From positions 1 to 64,000 of the forward strand of contig NZ_JADWYO010000008.1 of the NCBI RefSeq assembly GCF_022414595.1: DNA of 64,000 nucleotides, in the 5' to 3' direction. Every line of letters starts with the position of its first letter. Position 1 is the first letter of the stretch. Positions 52,301 to 61,007 of the stretch are shown here, one piece after another. The stretch comes from Streptomyces sp. MUM 203J. GTDB lineage: Bacteria > Actinomycetota > Actinomycetes > Streptomycetales > Streptomycetaceae. The position numbers and the translations under genes are program-made. The notes beneath the pieces are model-generated. The model had not been told where the DNA came from. It saw only the letters and a program-made list of their open reading frames with translations, and made no database searches.

Positions 52301-53331
52301 TGCTGCGCTGGAACGACGTCCGCATCGCCGTCCAGTCGAACTTCGGCACCCGCGTCGAGCTGCGGCTCAACGACCCGGGCGAGTCGAGCATCGACCGCAA
52401 GCTCGCGGAGACCCTGTCGCCCGACGAGCCCGGGCGGGTCCTCACGGACGGCAAGCTCTTCGCGCAGGCCGCCCTTCCCCGTACGGACGGGCTCTCCGAC
52501 GCCGCCGAGCTGGGCGCGGTCCTGGAAGGCGCCGCCGGTACGATCCGGGCCACCTGGAGCGGCGACGTCGCCCAGCCCGTGCGGGTCCTGCCGCACGTCC
52601 TGGAGCCGGGGCTGCTGCCCGGTCCCGCCGCGGAACCCCGGCGCGTGCCGATCGGCCTGGACCAGACGGACCTCGCGCCGGTGCTGCTCGACCTCTTCGC
52701 CCACGACCAGCACCTGCTGGTGATGGGCGACAGCGAGTGCGGCAAGACGAACCTGCTGAAGACGGTCGCGACGGGCCTGATCGACCGGTACGGCGAGGAC
52801 GACCTGGTCTTCGCCGTCATGGATCCGCGCCGGGGCCTGCGCGGCGTGATCCCGGAGGAGTTCCTGGGCGGCTACGCCTACAACGCCAAACTGTGCGCGG
52901 GTCTTTCGGCTGGGATCGCCACCGAACTGGAGAAGCGGCTGCCCGATGAGGACGCGTCCCTGGAGGACCTGGAGCCCGGCAGCTGGGGCAGCGGCCCGCG
53001 CATCGTGGTCCTCGTGGACGACTACGACGTGCTCACCACCGCCGGGCAGGCACCGCTCTCCCCGTTCCTCCCGTACATCCCGTCCGCCGTCGACATCGGC
53101 CTGCACTTCGTCCTGACCCGCCGTGTCGCGGGCGCGTCGCGCGGCATGTACGAGCCGCTGGTCCTCGGCCTGCGCGAGTCCGGCGCCTCGGCACTGATCA
53201 TGTCGGGAGACCGCGGCGAGGGCCAGCTCAGTCCGGGCGTGTACGCCGCCCAGCAGCCCCCGGGCCGAGGCGTCCTGGTCCGCCGGGGCCGGCCCAACCG
53301 CCTGATCCAGACGGCCTACGGCTCCGCCTGA
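49351..53331 (+). CDS. eccC: Type VII secretion motor ATPase EccC
   Basis: 1326 residues. Two N-terminal membrane helices (about 38-50 and 60-80) are followed by three FtsK/SpoIIIE-type ATPase domains with Walker A motifs GATGSGKS (489-496), GGPQSGKT (840-847) and GDSECGKT (1126-1133), and Walker B segments LVLVDYKGG, IVLVVDGFG and IVVLVDDYD. All three lysines are present. This single-chain EccCab recognises WXG100 substrates and drives export. The start is the ATG at 49351. Confidence 0.95.
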   Translation: MSTRLIHRPARTTRPPAASESRVIEAPPNLPEGKAGNVAMSLLPVAGVMSSVVMMTVVRNSRFAALGAIILVVTVLGSLVLVFSQRGKAQRTRRTQREAYLAYLEDLREELAADERERRERADVLNPPPHALYDVVRDPARLWERRRSDSDFLRVRVGTGEMPVRDLRIAEPGSSVLTPPDRFMLNEASALTARFRTGHELPLTVPLDRVGDISVVGPREDCLRVARALLVQTAAFHAPDDVAVAVAAPGERLAVWEWAKWLPHLLDTEQFDGPVAARRIAPSLPRLARQLGPELRRRASYAAEVRRGLSGKDALTTTSRLLVVADGHGEDAVELPLPDEAVGLRDMGVTVLHLVEQRIQEPGHVGVRITVDGERVVIEDLREEEPISAHGTVDEVDVPFAEGLARMLAPLRLSAESLVDAPLSGPVGFADLLGIDDMGSLDLDRLWAPRGERSFLRVPIGVNDSREPVLLDLKESSELGMGPHGLCVGATGSGKSELLRTLVLALVATHPPEDLALVLVDYKGGATFAPFADLPHVAGVITNLENQAGLVERVHASLAGEVKRRQQVLKDAGNVADIGDYAALRADGRPDLEPLPHLFVVIDEFGELLTAKPDFIDLFLSVGRIGRSIGVHLLLSSQRIEGGKLRGLDTYLSYRLGLRTFSADESRTVLDTQDAFHLPPLPGFGYLKVDTSHYERFKAGYVSGAYRGPVRRPEEEDTGPLVLPYPAFNGPAEHGNVGGGEEPAARRRESGPTEMGVMVEQLERAPVAPVRRIWLPPLPPALPLDRVAGPLDIGPRGMQLRRRRGPLRVPLGLLDDPTKQWQGEWFLDLTVAGGHAAVIGGPQSGKTTLLRTLVLSLALTHTPQEVGVYALDLVGGGLQALSGLPHVGGVATRADRERAARTVEEVRAMLALREELFRTHGIDSVEQLRTLHATGRLPELASAEIVLVVDGFGALRDDFEELDDAVSDLLKRGGGYGIHVVAGMLRWNDVRIAVQSNFGTRVELRLNDPGESSIDRKLAETLSPDEPGRVLTDGKLFAQAALPRTDGLSDAAELGAVLEGAAGTIRATWSGDVAQPVRVLPHVLEPGLLPGPAAEPRRVPIGLDQTDLAPVLLDLFAHDQHLLVMGDSECGKTNLLKTVATGLIDRYGEDDLVFAVMDPRRGLRGVIPEEFLGGYAYNAKLCAGLSAGIATELEKRLPDEDASLEDLEPGSWGSGPRIVVLVDDYDVLTTAGQAPLSPFLPYIPSAVDIGLHFVLTRRVAGASRGMYEPLVLGLRESGASALIMSGDRGEGQLSPGVYAAQQPPGRGVLVRRGRPNRLIQTAYGSA

Positions 53332-53377
53332 CGGCCGCGCGTCCGGAACGACGAGGAGCAAGGGACCTGAGGACCAC

Positions 53378-54799
53378 ATGACCAAGGACGTTGTCGCGCT
53401 GACCCGCCGGATGCCCGACCCGGCGGCCGTGCTCGCGGGGCTGCTCGCCGGTGGCCCCGACAAGCTGGCGGGCCTGACGGGCGAGGGCGCCGTGGTGCAG
53501 TTGTGCGACGAGACGGGCCGACCGCTCGTCTCGGTCGAGGCGCCCCTGCTCGTCCAGGTCGAGGGGGAGGCCGAGCGGCTGCTGGGAGCCGTGCCGCCGC
53601 CGGTGCCGTTCTGGTGGACCGAGGCCCGCGCCACCACGGGCGTCCCGGACGCCGAGCGGCTCGCCGGGACCTTCGCGGCCCGGCTCGTCGGCCTCGCCGG
53701 AGGCTCCGCGTGGCCCCCGGAGGCCGCCCGGTCGCTGGGCGTCGTCCGGACCGAGGGGGTGGGCGTGGCACCCGAACCGGCCGCCGCGCAGCCCGCCGTC
53801 GACGTCCTCACCGACAAGGTGGCGGTCGTCATCCAGGACCGTCCGGTGGTCGCCATGACGGCCTGGCTGGCGGACGCGTTCCGTGCCGCCGCCGAGGCCG
53901 GGCTGGGCCTCCAGATCGTCAGCCCGCCGGGTGCCACGCTCACCCCCGCCGTACGCGACACCCTGGGCGGCTGGCCGTCGCGGTGGGTCGTGCGGGACGA
54001 ACGGGACGGCTACTACGACGGCAGGACCGGAGCCGTACTGCGCTGGCAGGAGGGCATGTTCGCGCCGGTCGGGCCGGCCGCGGACGCTGCGGCCGGGCAG
54101 GCGGAACCTCCGGTGGCCGCCGCCTACCGGGAGGCCGTGGCGACGGGGGAGCGGCAGCTCGCCCTCACGTTCCGCGCGGTGCACCCCGCCGACGAGCGCC
54201 TGGTGCTGGGCGGCGGCCTGGAGGCGGTCTGGCGGGAACTGACGGGGGAGCCCCCGTCCGGCTGGGGGACCGCGGAGCCCGCCAACCTGCCGTGGTCGCC
54301 GCGCCGTCTGACCGACGTCGCCCATGAACGGGCGCCCAGCCCCACCTGGTTCGTGGTGGTCGGCGGCCCGGACCGGCCGGGACTGGCCACGGTGCGGATA
54401 CGCCGTACGGAGGCGGGGGTCGAGGAGGAGGTCACCCTGGCCTTCGGCTACGGCGCCGAGGAGGCGCCGCCGGTGGACGCACTGCCGCGCGCCGCCGAGG
54501 TCCTCGCGACCCGCCACCGCCTCCAGTCCATGCTCGTGCAGATCCGCAGAGCCCGCCGCGACCTGGCTGTACCGCCCCGCTTCGAAGGGCCGGGTGTGCC
54601 CGTGGCGTTCGTGCTCGGCGCCGAGGAGGTGCGGGCCATGCCGGACGACCGTGCGCGCCGCACGCCGCTGCCGCGGGCTCCGGCCGAGCTGGGTCCCAAG
54701 ACCCGCCCGGCGCTGTACTACCCGCTGCCCGGCGATCCTTCCGACCTGTCGGGTTGGCAGGACTTCGAGCTGCTGATGAGGCATCTGAAGGGCGCGTGA
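53378..54799 (+). CDS. DUF6177-type T7SS-associated protein
   Basis: 473 residues without a signal peptide or membrane helices. Several beta-rich stretches, e.g. DKVAVVIQDRPVVAMTAWLADAF and TWFVVVGGPDRPGLATVRIRR. By position (between eccC and the WXG100 genes) and general sequence I assign it to the DUF6177 family seen in Streptomyces ESX loci. A cytoplasmic chaperone or adaptor is conceivable; nothing in the sequence shows an activity. GAGGA lies six bases before the ATG. Confidence 0.62.
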   Translation: MTKDVVALTRRMPDPAAVLAGLLAGGPDKLAGLTGEGAVVQLCDETGRPLVSVEAPLLVQVEGEAERLLGAVPPPVPFWWTEARATTGVPDAERLAGTFAARLVGLAGGSAWPPEAARSLGVVRTEGVGVAPEPAAAQPAVDVLTDKVAVVIQDRPVVAMTAWLADAFRAAAEAGLGLQIVSPPGATLTPAVRDTLGGWPSRWVVRDERDGYYDGRTGAVLRWQEGMFAPVGPAADAAAGQAEPPVAAAYREAVATGERQLALTFRAVHPADERLVLGGGLEAVWRELTGEPPSGWGTAEPANLPWSPRRLTDVAHERAPSPTWFVVVGGPDRPGLATVRIRRTEAGVEEEVTLAFGYGAEEAPPVDALPRAAEVLATRHRLQSMLVQIRRARRDLAVPPRFEGPGVPVAFVLGAEEVRAMPDDRARRTPLPRAPAELGPKTRPALYYPLPGDPSDLSGWQDFELLMRHLKGA

Positions 54800-54824
54800 G
54801 CCGGTGAGTCCGTGTCATACCTTC

Positions 54825-54835
54825 GTCACAGTGAC
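54825..54835. promoter_or_regulatory. Perfect short palindrome upstream of esx genes
   Basis: GTCACAGTGAC, an odd dyad of two GTCAC half-sites, lies 92 bases before the first WXG100 gene in the only sizeable gap (54800-54916) of the locus. It could be an operator for the esx transcript; a chance palindrome is also possible. Confidence 0.3.
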
Positions 54836-54916
54836 CTGGTTACGGATTGCAAATGAGGTGCCCGAGTTGATACAGATGGGCGAGTATCCGAACAGCAGAG
54901 CGGCAGGGGGAAGCCG

Positions 54917-55252
54917 ATGAAGTTCGACATGGGATCCGGGGTCCTGACGACCCTGATGCAGCAGTCGAACCTGTCCACCAACGATCTGGGACTGCTGATC
55001 CGCCAGCTCATCCAGGCGGCGGCACCGCTGGAGGGCAAGTTCAACGGCGCGGGCAAGGCGTCGTTCGACCTGTTCAAGTCGCGTTCGGACGAGATCACGG
55101 CGGAGCTGAACGCCTCGCTCCGGGCGATCCTGGGCGGTCAGTCCGGGATGGAGTCGGCGTTCGGCTCGGGTGAGCAGGAGCAGGGCGAGAACGCCCGGAC
55201 GCAGATGTCGGCGGCGAACTTCGACGCGGCCCGCTTCTCGGGCCGCCGCTGA
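54917..55252 (+). CDS. WXG100-like secreted protein (Esx-type) 1
   Basis: 111 residues, helical, no signal peptide. The two-helix hairpin character is clear, but the central WXG is not seen (the turn region reads KFNGAGKASFDLFKSR). The C-terminal tail is Gly/Ser/Gln-rich. It is the first of an adjacent pair, as expected for EsxA/EsxB heterodimers exported by EccC. AGGGGGA precedes the ATG. Confidence 0.78.
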   Translation: MKFDMGSGVLTTLMQQSNLSTNDLGLLIRQLIQAAAPLEGKFNGAGKASFDLFKSRSDEITAELNASLRAILGGQSGMESAFGSGEQEQGENARTQMSAANFDAARFSGRR

Positions 55253-55302
55253 CGGCCGTATCGCAGACGTACCGATTCGTACCCCAGGGGGAGTGGACCT
55301 CG

Positions 55303-55614
55303 ATGGCATCCGGCAATGACCGCCGCTCGTACGACATCTCGGCATCGGGTGAGGCACAGACCAACATCCAGGCGGTGATCGCCAATCTGGAGCGGGTGAT
55401 CGCCGCGCGTGACGCGCAGGTGAAGGCCGCGATGAAGGACTTCCAGGCCGACGGTGTGGCGGACGAGTACCACGGCAAGGAACTGCGCTGGAACAACGCG
55501 TCGCAGGAGGTCAAGAACATCGTCCAGCTGCTGAAGACGACGCTGGAGAAGAACGACGCGACGGCGCAGCAGACGCTGGCGCGGGCCAGGGCGGCGGTCG
55601 AGAACATCGGCTGA
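55303..55614 (+). CDS. WXG100-like secreted protein (Esx-type) 2
   Basis: 103 residues, helical: ANLERVIAARDAQVKAAMKDFQADGVADEYHGKELRW with the hairpin turn near DGVADEYHGKE. The C-terminal helix is rich in Ala and Gln. It is the partner of the preceding gene, 50 bases downstream, with CAGGGGGAG as ribosome site. Confidence 0.78.
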   Translation: MASGNDRRSYDISASGEAQTNIQAVIANLERVIAARDAQVKAAMKDFQADGVADEYHGKELRWNNASQEVKNIVQLLKTTLEKNDATAQQTLARARAAVENIG

Positions 55615-55659
55615 CGGCCGTCGGCAGGAGGTTTTCGTTTCGCGTACGGGGGTGCGTCC

Positions 55660-56082
55660 ATGACGTGGTGGGACATCAAGCCGCAGGGAGTACAGGGCCA
55701 GTTGCAGCTCACCGGCACGAAGGCCGGTGAGCTGGAGAAGGCGCTGAAGGCGATGCTCAAGGACATACAGGCGGCGGCGGAGGCCGCGGGGACGGCGGTG
55801 CCGGGGTCGGCGGCCACCACCCGGCTCCAGGGCCCCCCGTCGTCGTCGGACGACCTGGTACGCAAGGCCCAGGGCCCGGTGGCCGCGGCGCTCGGGGAGT
55901 ACGTGCAGAAGCGCGGCAAGGAGTTCAGCTCGATGGCCGAGCGGACCCAGGCCGCCGTCCTGGGCGCGGCCAAGGCGACGAACGCGTATCTCGAGGGTGA
56001 TCTGAAGGCGGCCAAGGAGGCCCAGGACGCGGCCCGTTCGGTGCGGCTGGACCTGCTGAAGGACGCCGGGGGGAAGAAGTGA
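55660..56082 (+). CDS. DUF6507-type WXG100-related protein
   Basis: 140 residues, mostly helical, beginning MTWWDIKPQGVQGQLQL. It fits the DUF6507 family, found immediately upstream of T7SS polymorphic toxins. Its stop overlaps the toxin start (GTGA), so it is probably a helical targeting partner or chaperone for the toxin. Confidence 0.7.
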   Translation: MTWWDIKPQGVQGQLQLTGTKAGELEKALKAMLKDIQAAAEAAGTAVPGSAATTRLQGPPSSSDDLVRKAQGPVAAALGEYVQKRGKEFSSMAERTQAAVLGAAKATNAYLEGDLKAAKEAQDAARSVRLDLLKDAGGKK

Positions 56083-58994
56083 GCGACAACACGCCGGTCA
56101 TCCCCGGCGAGGTGCCGGTCTTCACCGGCAACGAGGAGGTGCTCGACGAGAAGGTCAAGGCCCTCAGCGGCCATGGCGTGAAGGTGGCCACAGCGGCATC
56201 GGACATCCACACCACGTTCGGCGGGCTGCGGGCCTTCTACCAGGCGCCCGAGGCCGAGCAGCTGTTCGCCACGACCAAGCCGGTCACGGACAAGGCCAAC
56301 CAGCTCAGCTCCGACATGTGTGTGATCGCCGGAGCGCTCGGCACCTACGCGAACACCATCCGCCCCCTGGTCAAGCGCCTGGACGAACTGCGGTCCGAGG
56401 CCGTGGACTTCCGGACGAAGATCGCCGACGACGACAAGTGGCGCGAGGACGGCGACCTGGTCGACGAGAACAACGACCGGCGCAACGCGATCGCCGAGGT
56501 CTGGACCCAGTTCCAGGAGGCGGAACGTTCCTGCCACGCCAAGATCGTCGGCCTGGTCGACGGCAAGGCGCTGAAGGTCAACGACGGCTCCAACGCCGAG
56601 GGCATGTACGGCTACGACGCCGATTTCCTCAAGCAGGCCGAGAGCCTGCCCTGGGGCGACGCGGTCGAGGAGTCGATCCCCTGGTACCACGTGCACGAAC
56701 ACGCCTGGGAGTTCACCAAGGGCGTCTTCGTCGACGGCGTGTGGGGCACGATCAGGGGCCTGGGCACGCTGGTCGGTGTCGACGGCTGGGACGCGGCGGG
56801 CCAGGCGTGGACCGGCCTGGGCAAACTCCTGACGGGCGTGGCGATCACCGCGATCCCCGGGGTCGGCGCGGCGTACTGGTCCCTCCCCGACGACAAGCTC
56901 CCGTCCTGGCTGCGTGACTCGCGCACCGCGGTGAAGGAGACCGGCAAGGCGCTCGTGGCCTGGGACAAGTGGGGCTCCAACCCCTCCCGCGCCGCCGGTG
57001 AGGTCACCTTCAACGTCCTGACCACGGTCTTCACCGGCGGCGCCGGCGGCGCGGTCGCGGGCACCGGCAAGGCGGGCGCCGCGGCCAAGGCCCTGTCCCT
57101 GGCGAACAAGGCCGGCAAGGCCGTCGACCCGATGACGTACGTCTTCAAAGGCGTCGGCGGGAGCGTCACGAAGATCGGCGACATCATGACCGGCCTCAAG
57201 GGCAAGGGAACCTTCGAGACCCCGGACATCAACCTCGACGGCGCCATCGCCCTCCCCGACGGCGCGAAGATGCTGCCCGACGGAACGATCCACCTCCCCC
57301 CGGGCACCCTCGTCCCGGAAGGCGCGCTCGCACTCCCCAACGACACGATCAAGCTTCCTGAGAACACGGTCACCTTCCCCCCGGGCACGGTCAAACTCTT
57401 CGGAGACGGCCCCGCCCGGTACATGGACCCCACGGGCAACCTCTACGACGGCGACGGCATTCTCGTCCAGAAGGTCGAAGACGCCCCCGAGGGCGACACC
57501 CCCACCACCGACGCAACCACCCCGCGGCCCAACACCCCCGCGACGGCGAGGATCCCGGAACGCGAACTGGCGGGAGTCGGCGCCCGCAACACCGAGAACG
57601 CCATCAACCTGGGCTCGGACCTGTCCGACCCCCTCCGCCACTCAGACACCACCCCCACACCCCGCCACCCAGACACCACCCCAGGCGGCACAGCCCCCAA
57701 CCACATGCCCGAAGGCCGCGCGCCCAACGGCATGCCCTCCAACGACCTGAACACCTCCCGAGGCGGCCAGGGCGACACCCCACCGCCGAACACCCCCCAC
57801 ACCGACGGCCCGACAACAGGCGGCCGCCCAGACAACCCGGTCGGCACGGGACACACCGACAGCCCCAGCACCTCAGGCCACCCCGACGGCCCGTCCACAG
57901 GCGCCACCCACCCGAACACACCAGGCACCGGCAGCCTCGACAACCTCGGCTCGGGCGCGGACGACGCCGCCCGCGCAGCTGACGACGCCGCCAACCAGCC
58001 TCCGGGCACAGGTGCATCGAATGATGCGGCTACGGGTGGATCTGCCACCCCGCGCAATCCGGTGGACCGCCCCAGCTTCATGCTGGACGGCGACAACCCC
58101 TATGGCCCTCCCGGGCGCCTCACCGACCGGCAGATCCAAGAGATCCAGGTCTACCGGGCCAACGAGGAACCTGGATATTTCGAGGACTATTACAAGAGCA
58201 ATGGAAACCGGAAGAATCTCGACTTCAAAGACGAGAGTGGTACCACGCCGCCGCAGCTCACCAGGATGGACGAAAATTCACCCTGGATTCGGGCAAAGGA
58301 TGCTCCCGAGCCTCCCAAGCCCCATTACCTCGATCCGAAGCTCATTCATAGGGGCGCGGATACGGTGTCGGATGCATCGCGCTTGAAGAGGTTGAAGGCG
58401 GCGACCCTGGACCGCTTCTTCGCGATCGAGTGGGACAAGCTCGCCGAAGGGCTCAAGAAGGACGCGGAATCCAGCCATAAGATCCATGGGACGGATGAAA
58501 CGCGCGGCTTGTGGTCGGAAAGCCGCGGCGTGTACAAGGAATCCCACACGCAGATGGTCAAGGAGACGGAGCGCTACGGCGAGTTCGTGGCGGAGCACCA
58601 CTACATCGCGGAGAATCATGCTGGGTCCGTGAAGCAGACCCTTCATGGACCGAAGAACGGTAATGATCAATTTGATCAGGTGTGGCGTCGGCCGGATGGT
58701 AAGTATGTCGTCGTCGAGGCCAAGAGTAGTATTGATACGAGACTCGGAGGTCGCAATCTTCCCAACGGGCGCAGGGTTTCTCAGGGCTCCCAGGAATATA
58801 TCCTAGATATCATCCGAGAGATGGAAGATCGAGGTAAGACGATCAAGAGCGAGAAGGAACTGGCCCGCGCGTTGATGGCCGCTCTGAAGAAGGGTGAGCT
58901 GGAGTATGTGGTTGTCAAGGGTGACCGCAACGCGACCGCGTACAATGGCTACCACTATCAGCGCTTCGACATCACCAAGAGGACTCTGCCGTGA
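56079..58994 (+). CDS. T7SS polymorphic toxin with PD-(D/E)XK-like nuclease tip
   Basis: 971 residues. Residues ~1-190 are a helical T7SS targeting region; ~225-290 a hydrophobic/Gly-rich stretch; ~400-460 a beta-helix-like repeat of DGTIHLPPGTLVPEG type; ~480-665 a Pro/Thr/Gly/Asp-rich linker. The C-terminal ~280 residues are a different, less GC-rich domain with D866 (QFDQVW) and E880-x-K882 (VVVEAKSS), the restriction-endonuclease-fold active site. It likely cleaves DNA or RNA of neighbours after T7SS delivery. The GTG start overlaps the DUF6507 stop. The immunity gene overlaps its stop. Confidence 0.85.
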   Translation: MSDNTPVIPGEVPVFTGNEEVLDEKVKALSGHGVKVATAASDIHTTFGGLRAFYQAPEAEQLFATTKPVTDKANQLSSDMCVIAGALGTYANTIRPLVKRLDELRSEAVDFRTKIADDDKWREDGDLVDENNDRRNAIAEVWTQFQEAERSCHAKIVGLVDGKALKVNDGSNAEGMYGYDADFLKQAESLPWGDAVEESIPWYHVHEHAWEFTKGVFVDGVWGTIRGLGTLVGVDGWDAAGQAWTGLGKLLTGVAITAIPGVGAAYWSLPDDKLPSWLRDSRTAVKETGKALVAWDKWGSNPSRAAGEVTFNVLTTVFTGGAGGAVAGTGKAGAAAKALSLANKAGKAVDPMTYVFKGVGGSVTKIGDIMTGLKGKGTFETPDINLDGAIALPDGAKMLPDGTIHLPPGTLVPEGALALPNDTIKLPENTVTFPPGTVKLFGDGPARYMDPTGNLYDGDGILVQKVEDAPEGDTPTTDATTPRPNTPATARIPERELAGVGARNTENAINLGSDLSDPLRHSDTTPTPRHPDTTPGGTAPNHMPEGRAPNGMPSNDLNTSRGGQGDTPPPNTPHTDGPTTGGRPDNPVGTGHTDSPSTSGHPDGPSTGATHPNTPGTGSLDNLGSGADDAARAADDAANQPPGTGASNDAATGGSATPRNPVDRPSFMLDGDNPYGPPGRLTDRQIQEIQVYRANEEPGYFEDYYKSNGNRKNLDFKDESGTTPPQLTRMDENSPWIRAKDAPEPPKPHYLDPKLIHRGADTVSDASRLKRLKAATLDRFFAIEWDKLAEGLKKDAESSHKIHGTDETRGLWSESRGVYKESHTQMVKETERYGEFVAEHHYIAENHAGSVKQTLHGPKNGNDQFDQVWRRPDGKYVVVEAKSSIDTRLGGRNLPNGRRVSQGSQEYILDIIREMEDRGKTIKSEKELARALMAALKKGELEYVVVKGDRNATAYNGYHYQRFDITKRTLP
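56886..57476 (+). repeat. 0.59-kb duplicated segment, copy 1 (in the active toxin gene)
   Basis: Nearly identical to 61530-62122 (offset 4644, becoming 4646 after a 2-base insertion in copy 2). It covers the hydrophobic/Gly-rich region and the DGTIHLPPG repeats of the toxin, just before the variable linker and tip. It is a ready substrate for homologous recombination that would swap toxin tips. Confidence 0.92.
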
Positions 58995-59845
58995 CCACTA
59001 TCGTGACTCGTCATTTCACACCTGGGGCCGTGGAAGAGGAATGGGCTGAATACCTCGGGGGCAATCTGGCCCAGGACATCGACGAGCTTGAGGAGTACCC
59101 GCACTCCTTCCCCATGGTCTTCAACGGCGCGCTCCTGCACCTCGGTGCTCGCTGCACCGTCGACCCGCGTGCGGCGAAGCTCGAGACCTGGGAAGCCGTG
59201 GTCAACACGCTCCAGCTGGGGTCGGCCATGTTCGCCGGCGTGTGCGCGGACGAGGGAACCGTGGAGTGTCGCATCAACCGCGAGATGCGCACGCTCCCGG
59301 CCACCGGCCCGGCGAGCTACGCCGATCTCGGTACCTGGCTGACGACGTTCTGGCTCGCCGTGGTGTGCCGCGACCAGAAGCGGATGACCGAGCTGGCGCA
59401 GGTTCCGCTGGATCGCATCGCGGCCGACGGGTACGACGAGTACGTGCGGCACTGGGTGGACACCCTCCAGACCTACTGGCTCCAGGGGCACGGCCTGGTG
59501 GAGAAGCTCACTCTCGCCGTCGAGACGTCACACCCGGACATCGCGACCATGACCCCCCGCGCCCTGCTCCAGGCCGTTCTCGCCCCTCCGATCAACCTCT
59601 TCTATCTGTTCGTCACCAACAATCCGTCCGGCTTCAACGAGTTCCTTGTCCAGGCACTGGAGCTCCACAAGGCCTACTGGACCGCTGACGAGAAGCGGGC
59701 AGAGAAGCCCGACGGGCATCTTGCCCTGGCCCCGCTTGCGTTGGCCTGCCTCGCTTACGACGGTGGCATGCCGATCGAGGTCGAATCCGGATACCTGCCG
59801 CACCACCTGCTCACCCGCGGCTGGTTGGGCGAGTTCCCCACGTGA
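58991..59845 (+). CDS. Imm49-type immunity protein
   Basis: 284 residues, cytoplasmic, helical. Pattern of the Imm49 family (TTFWLAVVCRDQKRMTELAQVP, YDEYVRHWVDTLQTYWLQG, PPINLFYLF). The GTG start overlaps the toxin stop by four bases, the usual toxin/immunity arrangement, so it should neutralise the nuclease tip. A decayed second copy lies at 63726-64000. Confidence 0.8.
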   Translation: MTTIVTRHFTPGAVEEEWAEYLGGNLAQDIDELEEYPHSFPMVFNGALLHLGARCTVDPRAAKLETWEAVVNTLQLGSAMFAGVCADEGTVECRINREMRTLPATGPASYADLGTWLTTFWLAVVCRDQKRMTELAQVPLDRIAADGYDEYVRHWVDTLQTYWLQGHGLVEKLTLAVETSHPDIATMTPRALLQAVLAPPINLFYLFVTNNPSGFNEFLVQALELHKAYWTADEKRAEKPDGHLALAPLALACLAYDGGMPIEVESGYLPHHLLTRGWLGEFPT

Positions 59846-59873
59846 CGCTGGGGATTACCCAGGAGGGGAAGCT

Positions 59874-60867
59874 GTGATCACCAGTACTCCTGTAGCCCGT
59901 TGGACGTGGGGGCGCTTCGGTGAGGCTGGCGATCAGGTCGTCGGGGGTCTCCGAGGCCTGCTGGCCGCGCATGTTGTTCTGTGGGGCCATGGGCTTGTTG
60001 CCGGCCTGGCGCTTCTCTCCGTGACCATCAACGAAGCGGGCAAATCAAACGACCACCTGTTCGTCGGCGAGTTTGAGTTCGACGCGGCCTCGCCTGCATC
60101 CGCTGAACAATTCGCTGAGAGGATCCGCAGGGAGCTGCGCCCCGGAGAGATGGGATCTGTGTTTGCTGATGCCAGAAGTGACGGACTTGTGGCTGGCCCG
60201 GGCGGCATTCTGTCCGAGCGAAGGCTGTTTCGCCTCGGCTCATCGACTGTGGCCGACTATGTCGGTGTGGATCTCGTGACATTCTCCGATGTCTGGATGC
60301 CGGTACGACCTGAAAGGAAACCCGCAGCCTGATATTTATGCAGCGAATACTCCGCGGCTCGCTGCTACGCTCGGTGATCTTTCTGAGGCTCTTGGTACGG
60401 AGATTGACCCGGATGACCCCAGCTACTTCGGGAAGCCGACCGACACGGGAATCGAGAATTACTTCGACAGTGATCGTCGGGCCTCTGACGTATGGGCGAC
60501 CTTCGAGATCCCCCGCCGCTACAGCGAGTTCAGGCACGCCCCGGGCTTCGGCGACATCGGATTCAAGCGCTCTGCGATGGGGCCGGTCGAGTATGTTGCC
60601 GTGCTGGACGAACTGGGTACACTCGGCTACCTCTGGGCATCCGATACCGAAAATGCCGCGAGTTTCGAGCCCTGTGATGTGGATGATGATAATAGATATG
60701 CGGCCGCGCGCTGGTGGCTGGAACGTATCCGTCTGGCGCATGATCGGGGCTTGACGCCCTCACAGGCTCTTTCAGAACTGGCGTCGGCATCGGAGGATGA
60801 TGTCGTGAGTGTGCTCGGCTTGTCGGAATTGGGGAAGGTTTCGGGCTCAGAACGACAAGATCAGTAG
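59874..60867 (+). pseudogene. Immunity-type gene broken by a +1 frameshift
   Basis: The GTG at 59874 (behind AGGAGGGG) opens a frame ending ...VTFSDVWMPVRPERKPAA at 60332. The next frame continues from about 60304 with YDLKGNPQPDIYAANTPRLAATL to 60867. The joined protein DVWMP-YDLKGNPQPDIY aligns with the intact gene at 63069-63713 (DVWGLCDFRGVPHLAVHTHNAPRLEAAL). Removing one G at 60302/60303 restores a single ~330-residue frame. The extra C-terminal ~130 residues (VEYVAVLDELGTLGYLWASD) are absent from the 63069 gene and may be a second domain. It could be a true mutation or a sequencing error. Confidence 0.8.
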
Positions 60868-61007
60868 CTGATCCGGACGGCTCGGAATGGGTTCGTGAGG
60901 CGTATCTCGACGTCCTCAGATTTACGGCTATGTAGGGCGTTGAAGCGAAGGACGACCTGAGGGACTTCTTCGTACTGACGCTGAGGTTGAAAGGGTGGGG
61001 TGACAGG
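60868..61007. other. Gap between frameshifted immunity gene and IS remnant
   Basis: 140 bases, less GC-rich than average. Probably includes the end of the IS630-type element beyond the transposase stop codon. I cannot define the terminal inverted repeat or a TA target duplication. Confidence 0.35.

Noticed and set aside
55095..57641. 848-codon minus-strand frame opposite the toxin operon
   Set aside because: Antisense shadow; the plus strand has ribosome sites, overlaps and recognisable families throughout.
57480..58010. Pro/Thr/Gly/Asp-rich stretch with CACC- and CCGAC-type short repeats, considered as a CRISPR-like or tandem array
   Set aside because: Units are irregular in length and sequence and lie in frame within the toxin linker; no spacer-repeat structure.
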